Notes under the pieces: generated by a model
The model's database searches: none
Seen by the model: only the letters and a program-made list of their open reading frames with translations
Told to the model about the DNA's origin: nothing
Part shown: piece after piece, positions 18,367 to 24,483 of the stretch
How the letters are laid out: every line of letters starts with the position of its first letter
Position numbering within the stretch: position 1 is the stretch's first letter
Assembly (NCBI GenBank): GCA_001642005.1
Contig: LWCA01000531.1
Coordinates: 1 to 24,483, forward strand
Direction: 5' to 3'
DNA: 24,483 nt
From: Intoshia linei
Taxonomy: Eukaryota; Orthonectida; Rhopaluridae
Translations under genes and position numbers: made by a program

Positions 18367-21300
18367 CTAAAAGTTACTTGAATCTTCTTGGGTGGATGTA
18401 GAGGTTGAAATGTATTTTTTATTATTTACAATAATACATTCTTCATTTGGTGGTTCTACGTTATCTATTTGTTCAATGATGGGTTTTTCGTCAATTAAAT
18501 GTATAGTTTCTTCTTTTGGGTAATCAGCAGAAAAGGTAGGTGATATTGAATCAAAATTGTAATTATCTTTTACACTACAATTACACATTAAATTATTTAA
18601 AGGTCCATGCTCCTTGTTAAAACACATTGTTGTAGATAAATAAACATAATTAACATATTTGTACCCATTTATACACTAAATGAATCACATGATTTACTTG
18701 AATAATTTTAGTTAATTTTTTTTTGTGTTTAAAACGTATGTTATTTTGTGTTTTCGTTCTTGATAATTTTAAAAACACAAATCCTAATACTGTTCTACGA
18801 GATTGATGCAATATCTGTATTTTTAGTCTCTGAATTTTGTATCTTCGTTTTTAACTACAAATTACCAATTATCTTGAAAAATTAAAAAAGTAACAGTTTT
18901 TTTCCACTCAACACACAAAACATTGAATCTCAGAAATTTTTATTAAAACATACATATTTTTAATATTCTAATATTGAATTAATTACAAATTACATCTTCC
19001 GATCAAAAACGTATTTTAATATTTTTTAAATTTTAGGCTTAAAATTATACAAGGCAAAAAAAATTTTATTTTTTTAATTTCTCCACTTTTAATTTCAATT
19101 ATTTAACCGGGAACACCAAGGTGTGAAAAAATTAAAAAAGATGTAAGTTTAGATGCGGCATCTCTCTAGTATCAATTTTATTATTAATAATTTAATATAT
19201 AATTTAAAAACCCATAGACTTATTAATTATGCTTAATGATAGAGTTAGCAAATAGTTGTCCACACAATAATTTTTGTGGCCATTTGAGTAAATATGTAAA
19301 TTATTTATTATTAAATTTTTTAACTTTAAAACACCATTTTAAATATATTCTACTATAATTGGGTCATTATAATTATTTTTATACTGAATATTCAGATCGC
19401 ACTAAATTTTAAACCATCTTTAAATTGAAAATTGAAATGTATCACATGTATATTTTCAAAAACGGACCCGTAGCATTTATTGATATATAAAAATGCTTTT
19501 GCACTGGGTTTATTTTGAAACAATTATATAACCTCGTTATAGGTTTCTATTAATAATAATGATAATAATAATCTACCTGTCTTCACAATTCACTTGTTCA
19601 GAAATAATTGGCATTTCAGAATCAGTTTGATCATTTTCTATTTCATCAAATTTTTTCTAAATATGTATCTAATTCAAATTTTTATGTTAATTTATAATAC
19701 ATTTTGCATAGGGTTAAATAATAAAGGTTTTCTTTTTTGGTTATTGATTCTGTAGAATAGTGTGTAATTTGTTTGTTTGTGGTATAGGTTATTGGCTAAA
19801 TGTAATATAACGTACTTTCAGAATTATATATCCACTCTTTAAAAAGATCTATTAGTCAACACTCTGACATGGCTAATAATCGTGTTACTTATAAATTTTT
19901 TTATAAAAAATATCAGAATTTTTTTAATTTAAATTGGTAGAGGGCCTTTAGATACAGTGGCCAGAAAAATACGTACTATCACTTTTATTTGGAATAAATT
20001 TTAAGCCGAAAATTTTTATTCGTTATCATGGATAAGTAGTTTTGATTTCATATTTAACACCAAATAAACTAAAAGTGATAGTACGTATTTTTTTCTTGAT
20101 ATTTTACTTTAGAGCAGGTTTCTTAACCTTTTTAAAATTTAACAACTCGTCAGTGAGACCAATTATTTCCAGCACCCCTGTAATAAATTAAAAAATGATA
20201 CCTTAAAATTCACGTAAAAATCTAACTTAAAAATCCTACTATTCACTATTATTAATCCTTTAAAGGAGTCGTTCCCAAACTTGTTTCAGGTGGAACAATC
20301 ATATCACATTACAATTTACTTTAAAGTGAATTATTCAATCTTAATGTTTTTTAACATTTGCATAAAGAATTTTAAAAACAATTGTCATCATATTTATTTA
20401 ATTTATTAGACAGAATGTGTGTATAATATTAAAAATAAAATAAATACAGTCCAATCCTAAAAATTGTCATAAATAGCATAAATTCCGGAAAAACTGAAAA
20501 TATATGAATACCAAAATGCTTTTTTGACCGTGAAGTAATCACTTATTCGGATTGACATTTTTTGTCTATGTTACCAGAATACAACTGTACCACCTGTAAA
20601 TTTTTTTAAATTTTAGAGCTGTTTTCATTAAAAAAAAGGGTGATTTGTGGTTTTGGTCCTGAAGATATATTGTTAATAAATTTAAATATAGGATAATATT
20701 TATGATTTTAAAATCCGTATCAGAGTATATATTTTTTTAAATTCTCCAACTCGTTTGATTTTCAAAAAAAAACAATTCGACTTTTTGATCCGTAAGATGT
20801 GAGCTTGGGAGGTTGAAATTTATTTTGCTAACACCCTGAAAAAACTGTAATTGAAATGTGGAGTTTATAAAATTATAAGACTGGTAGTTATTGAAATAAA
20901 CGGTAACACACAAACAAATATTTTACATAAACAATACGACTATTATTATTATTATGTCTATACTTTTTAACATATGTATTTTATTTTGTATGTTTCAAAT
21001 ATCAACAAATTTAAAACTATTAATGCGTTTACATGCAAATATAGACTAGATTATGTACATATTACATTGTACAATGTAGAATGTTCAATATGGTTGTCAT
21101 AACTAAATCAAGACTTAAATCTTAAAATTCCAAAAACTTAATTTTTTTCTTTCCAAACCTTTCTTATTTTTTTTTATTTTTTTAGTTATATCGCAATTCC
21201 CCTATCTACCGACTCTATAGTTAAAAAATCTGCATTTTAATTTTTGTCCATTTTTTGTTAAATGTCGATAATGACGTTTAAACTTTAAACGTTATTATAA

Positions 21301-24227
21301 TAATTTGAATAATCAATATGTATACAAAAATAATTAAATGGTTTACAAAATTGATTATTTTTTTTCATATTTTCTAATTTTTTCTTTTCGTCTCTCATTT
21401 TTCTACCGGCACCCTAAAATTATTACAGTTAAATTATAATCATGATAATATATTGAAAAATTGAGTAAAAAAATCTCAAAAACTTTGTCACTCACCTGTG
21501 AACGGTGTCGACCGTATTGTAGTGCTTTTTATTATTTTGATGAGATAAAGGTTGATTTAAAATTATCATTGCGCCACCAAAATTAAATTATCATCATTTC
21601 TTTCTACTGCAACTAAACCCCATCCAAAAAACAGGTTTTTCTATACTTCAAAGGTTAATTAAAACGTATTAATGGGCACACTGATAATATTCTCAAATTA
21701 AATCAAGATTCGTGAACCTAGCTGAATATTAACTCTGCATTTTGATCATTGCACTAGATATGTCACATTTTGATATGTTATGAATATTAAATTACCTTAT
21801 CACGAAAAACTTTAATTTGACTAAATGCACTGTGAAAAGCTGATAGTTTGTTGGACATAACATACGAATCAACTTGAATGTGAAGTGGAACTCCCTACGT
21901 TTATCATTATGAACATTATTATGCAATAAAATATTATGACCTAGTTTACGGTATTTTTAATAAAAAAATATGCCTAAAATGGTAAATTAATTGAAATTTA
22001 TGAATCATGATTAGTAACGCTTCTGGATGAAAAAGTGAATTGATTTTTACTAACATAAAATGTTAAGTAAATAAGTGTAAAAATAAAATTATTTCACATT
22101 TTTTAAATGACTGTCAATGTGTGTCAATGACTATCATGTTGCCAGAAAAAAAATTATTATAAATTATGAAATTTTGTTAAAAAATACTTATTTTCATCTA
22201 AATAGAATTCCTTTATAGAAAATACAAGTAAATACAACCCTAATAATACTGTAAAGCCGCATGCGGCTAAACAAACATTTATATTGGACTAGTAATGCAT
22301 ACTAATTTTTAAATGTATAATGTACTCTATAGTATTTATTTCTTACTATTTATATAATATTATTTTACCTTAACACCTTTTTGAGGTGTAAAATCTGTAC
22401 TTAAACAATGAATAGATATTGGTACCTAAAAAAATATTATTGATATTGCTTACATGAGTTATCACTCGGTTATGGAGATGGCTAAGAGTTATACGACGGG
22501 CCTACTATTCGAAATTTATATGTGATGTTGAAAAAATAGTTTGACATGCTGGCTTAAACCATAATGAGAAAACAATTTTTTGAATACGTTATAGGGCCTA
22601 CCATATTCATGTGACCCAAGCCCATTGTATACTCTCCACCACCCTGGGTTATCAATCTCTAATAAAAAAAATTCATAAAATTGGAATTTAGTGTAAATTC
22701 AATGTAAATATCCTAACTAAATTAAAAAGTCAGTTTCTTTCAACAAAAAAAAAATTATAATCTTCTTTTCAAATTATATAAAATAAAATATTTGAAAAAT
22801 GTGACACAATTTAAAATATCTATAATTTAAAGCAGAGGTGGGGAAAGTGCGACCTTAAGGCCGCATACTTGCTTCTGAACAATTTGTATTATTTTTCATT
22901 TAAAATTATTTTATTTATTACATTATGTTACATTTACATATTATTATTACATATTACATATTACATTACACAATGTGTAATACACATGTATATTATTTTA
23001 TACATTAATTTATTATATTGTTATTTATGTTAAAATATTGGTAATAGTGGTTTTTTCCTTGATGGTTGGTAAAATTTTGTTTTTTCTCATAAAATTTAAC
23101 TAGTTAAAAAAATATGATAAAAATTTATAATTCACCCCCTTATAGAATTATTCACCCCCATGAGAAGCACTACTGTATTTGATTAAATTTATTTTAAATT
23201 AAATTTACTGTATTTAATTTATAAAGGTGCGGCCACGGGATCGGCTCGGGACGTTAGTGCGACTTTCGAACAGTAAATGCTGCCCCACCTCTGATTTAAA
23301 GCATAAAGAATCTATTTACCATCCACATAAAGAAAATAAATTTTAACTAAGTTTAAAAAAAGAACTACTTGCAAGCATTTTTATTGAGAATTAAATTTAA
23401 CAATTTATTAGTTAATTAGTTATTTTAAAAGTGTATTTTTCAATTTACGATTGATTAAGCCTGATTTATTTGGATTTATATTTAAGTTTTGACACTATTG
23501 ATTAGATAAAAAATACTATAAAATCACCGAAACATATTTAGTCGAAATATTCCATTTAATTGATAATGAATTTAATGAAAGGTACTCGTACGCAATGGAA
23601 TCATTGTCTTTAACGTATCCTATTTTATTTTATAAAATTTATCAATAAACTTTAAAAAAATTTAATTTCAGAATATATTACCTATATTAATGATTCGGCG
23701 TGGTTTTTTTTCTTGTCTTGCCAACCAAAACTCCCACATACTCAATTCTTCTTGTAATTCGTATTCTTCTCGAAAGGTTATAATAATGAGAGACTAATTT
23801 ATATTAAATAATTTCACATTTTATTAAATTTACAGTAATGGTTGTATTCAATTCCAATTTCTCTATTGCTGTGGATAGTGGATTCATCATTATTTTTAAC
23901 ATATAATATTGACCTAAACTTTTGTAAATGTCGTTTGTCAGTCAGATTAATCGGCCAATGATTACACATGTAGTCATTCCCAATCAACCCATTTCTACTA
24001 TTTTTTAATTTAAATTTAAAATCTAGCGAGCATTTTTCATTTGAACTAAGTTTATAGTTGTACTGTTGTGTCTTCACGGCTCTGGTCGTCATATATAATG
24101 TAAAAATAACATACCCCTATTAATGTATGTTAGTCTATCCGAAGTTATGTCTTGCATGGAGGAAATTTGTTCCTGTAAAATTATTATAAAAGCTTCGTCT
24201 TTATTTTCAATTTCAAACGTTTCCAGA
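18367..24227 (-). CDS. Grainyhead/CP2-family transcription factor, 5' end beyond window
   Basis: Grainyhead factors bind DNA through an immunoglobulin-like CP2 domain and control epithelial genes. Minus-strand exons: 24227-24115, 23913-23834, 23793-23682, 23619-23534, 22425-22369, 21894-21796, 21413-21347, 19848-19816, 19795-19701, 19656-19577, 18574-18367. All phases agree: 342 residues to the stop. Family blocks in order: DRLTYINRG+QYY (TMTYLNKGQFY), SLIIITFREE...MWEFWLARQ (VVMVVFGEE...WKYWHSRQ), CLSTDFTPQKGVKG, VPLHIQVDSY, FSQIKVFRDKGAGRKMRDE. The DNA-binding core is well supported. The last four exons (KRKPLLFNPMQN, then an acidic tail) are weaker: KPLLFNP resembles the 'PVLFIPD' stretch of Grainyhead, but the ubiquitin-like dimerisation domain is not found. 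The 33-bp exon 19848-19816 can be included or skipped without changing frame. An alternative ending is a stop at 21186. Five introns of 382-1498 bp hold the repeats; others are 20-62 bp. Confidence 0.8.
19235..19405. mobile_element. short MITE, family C, copy 2
   Basis: It matches 16183-16325 (GTGGCCATTTGAGTAAATAT, TTCTACTATAATTGGGTCAT, ATACTGAATATTCAGATCGC). It has extra AT sequence in the middle and worn ends. It lies in the last large intron (19576-18575) of the Grainyhead-like gene. Confidence 0.55.
19955..20103. mobile_element. Tc1/mariner-like MITE, about 150 bp
   Basis: The left end CAGTGGCCAGAAAAATACGT is preceded by TA and runs on through ACTATCACTTTTA. The right end is its inverse (TAAAAGTGATAGTACGTA, 20069-20086), with the last dozen bases worn. 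It has the CAGTG start and TA flank of Tc1/mariner-type elements. It is located in the 1.5-kb intron of the Grainyhead-like gene. Confidence 0.7.
20115..20345. repeat. hAT-like end plus dispersed repeat family A, copy 3
   Basis: It starts CAGGTTTCTTAACCTTTTT after TTTAGAG, a classic hAT-like terminus. From 20205 it carries the right part of repeat A (AAAAATCCTACTATTCACTA), then TTTAAAGGAGTCGTTCCCAAAC and CATATCACATTAC as in 10264-10320. Intronic in the Grainyhead-like gene. Confidence 0.6.
20505..20925. mobile_element. partial foldback copy (loop plus right arm)
   Basis: Closely similar to 17670-18095: AAATGCTTTTTTGACCGTGA, CACTTATTCGGATT, GAATACAACTGTACCACCTG, TTCTCCAACTCGTTTGATTT, AAACTGTAATTGAAATGTGG and AAGACTGGTAGTTATT. 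Most of the left arm is absent, so this is a truncated or rearranged copy. Confidence 0.7.
22833..23293. mobile_element. hAT-type MITE, 461 bp, perfect target duplication
   Basis: The left end CAGAGGTGGGGAAAGTGCG and right end GCTGCCCCACCTCTG form the terminal repeats. The 8-bp duplication ATTTAAAG is perfect (22825-22832 and 23294-23301), which suggests a younger insertion than the others. GC-rich subterminal blocks (GGCCGCA near the left; GGTGCGGCCACGG near the right) stand out. It lies in the 1.1-kb intron 23533-22426 of the Grainyhead-like gene; without it that intron would be about 640 bp. Confidence 0.85.
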
Positions 24228-24430
24228 CTAAAAATATTTTACATATAAAAACATAAACTCGATTATGATGATAAATCATGGGGTTATATCAAACTAAATC
24301 ATCAGGGTAATTATATGAAAGTCTTATTTCAGTGTACACTGTACACTGTAAATTAGGATATCCACTTTTTTTTATTCGAAAGACCCATTATGCACGTGGT
24401 TCCCAATTGGACGTATTCAATACAATATTC
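24228..24430. other. upstream intron or 5' flank of the Grainyhead-like gene
   Basis: The exon at 24227 begins at a TTTTTAG acceptor in mid-codon, so another exon must lie further right. None is recognisable here. A perfect tandem TGTACACTGTACACTGTA occurs at 24332-24349. Confidence 0.4.
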
Positions 24431-24433
24431 TTA

Positions 24434-24483
24434 CTTATATAATATGCTACGCAATATTTGTTTGTGTGTGTTCCACTTTATTG
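24434..24483. mobile_element. foldback family terminus, cut by window edge
   Basis: After TTA (24431-24433) comes CTTATATAATATGCTACGC, then a TTTGTTTGTGTGTGTTCC tract and ACTTTATTG: the inverse complement of the right end of the element at 17127-18117 (about 18063-18117). A further copy begins here and continues beyond the window. Confidence 0.75.

Noticed and set aside
22925-22985. CRISPR-like or satellite array (ATTACATATTACATATTACAT)
   Set aside because: A short simple-sequence run inside the hAT MITE at 22833-23293, with a small palindrome ATTACACAATGTGTAAT; too short and irregular to be an array.
23814-24092. 92-codon minus-strand frame MTTRAVKTQQYNYK...
   Set aside because: The Grainyhead exon 23913-23834 lies in a different frame of the same bases and matches the family (GQYY..., then SLIIITF across the intron); the longer frame is a shadow that reads through the 201-bp intron.
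1-24483. tRNA or rRNA genes, CRISPR arrays, operons, bacterial-type promoters
   Set aside because: No cloverleaf with a GGTTCGA-like B box, no rRNA-like conserved block and no regularly spaced short repeats were seen; intron-rich animal genes make prokaryotic features inappropriate.

Overview
The window reads as nuclear DNA of a compact, very AT-rich animal genome (by eye well over 70% AT). Recognisable genes are cut into many short exons by small GT-AG introns, mostly 31-62 bp. Three proteins are clearly animal-like: a cleft lip and palate transmembrane protein 1 homologue (CLPTM1), seipin, and a Grainyhead-type CP2 transcription factor. A ZFAND5/6-like A20/AN1 zinc-finger protein is also present. 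Small genome, tiny introns and divergent proteins would suit a reduced parasite such as an orthonectid or dicyemid, but this is only a guess; the sequence supports 'metazoan' and no more.

Layout. 1-2.0 kb: a GC-richer island holding broken minus-strand remnants, one of a superfamily 1 helicase of plus-strand RNA virus type and one of a CCHC zinc-knuckle Gag-like protein. 2.07-3.97 kb: one or two unrecognised multi-exon minus-strand genes. 4.5-6.06 kb: CLPTM1 on plus, eight exons, with the first third of the protein missing. 6.1-10.4 kb: hAT-type transposons, including one nested in another. 10.6-13.25 kb: a tight gene cluster with seipin (minus) and ZFAND (plus) divergent over 317 bp, and ZFAND convergent with an 82-residue gene (minus). 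13.3-18.3 kb: transposon remnants, two small 3' exons of unknown genes pointing at each other, and a 1-kb foldback element. 18.4-24.2 kb: the Grainyhead-like gene (minus), whose 5' end lies beyond the right edge and whose large introns are packed with mobile elements.

The genes do not form one pathway. CLPTM1 and seipin are ER membrane proteins, ZFAND acts in ubiquitin and stress biology, and Grainyhead is a nuclear DNA-binding factor. What links them is architecture: very short introns, 3' ends where the poly(A) signal overlaps or touches the stop codon, and a high load of hAT MITEs that inserted repeatedly into TYTAAAG-like targets. Exon boundaries were placed by eye from GT-AG signals, reading frame and family conservation; none was tested against RNA data.
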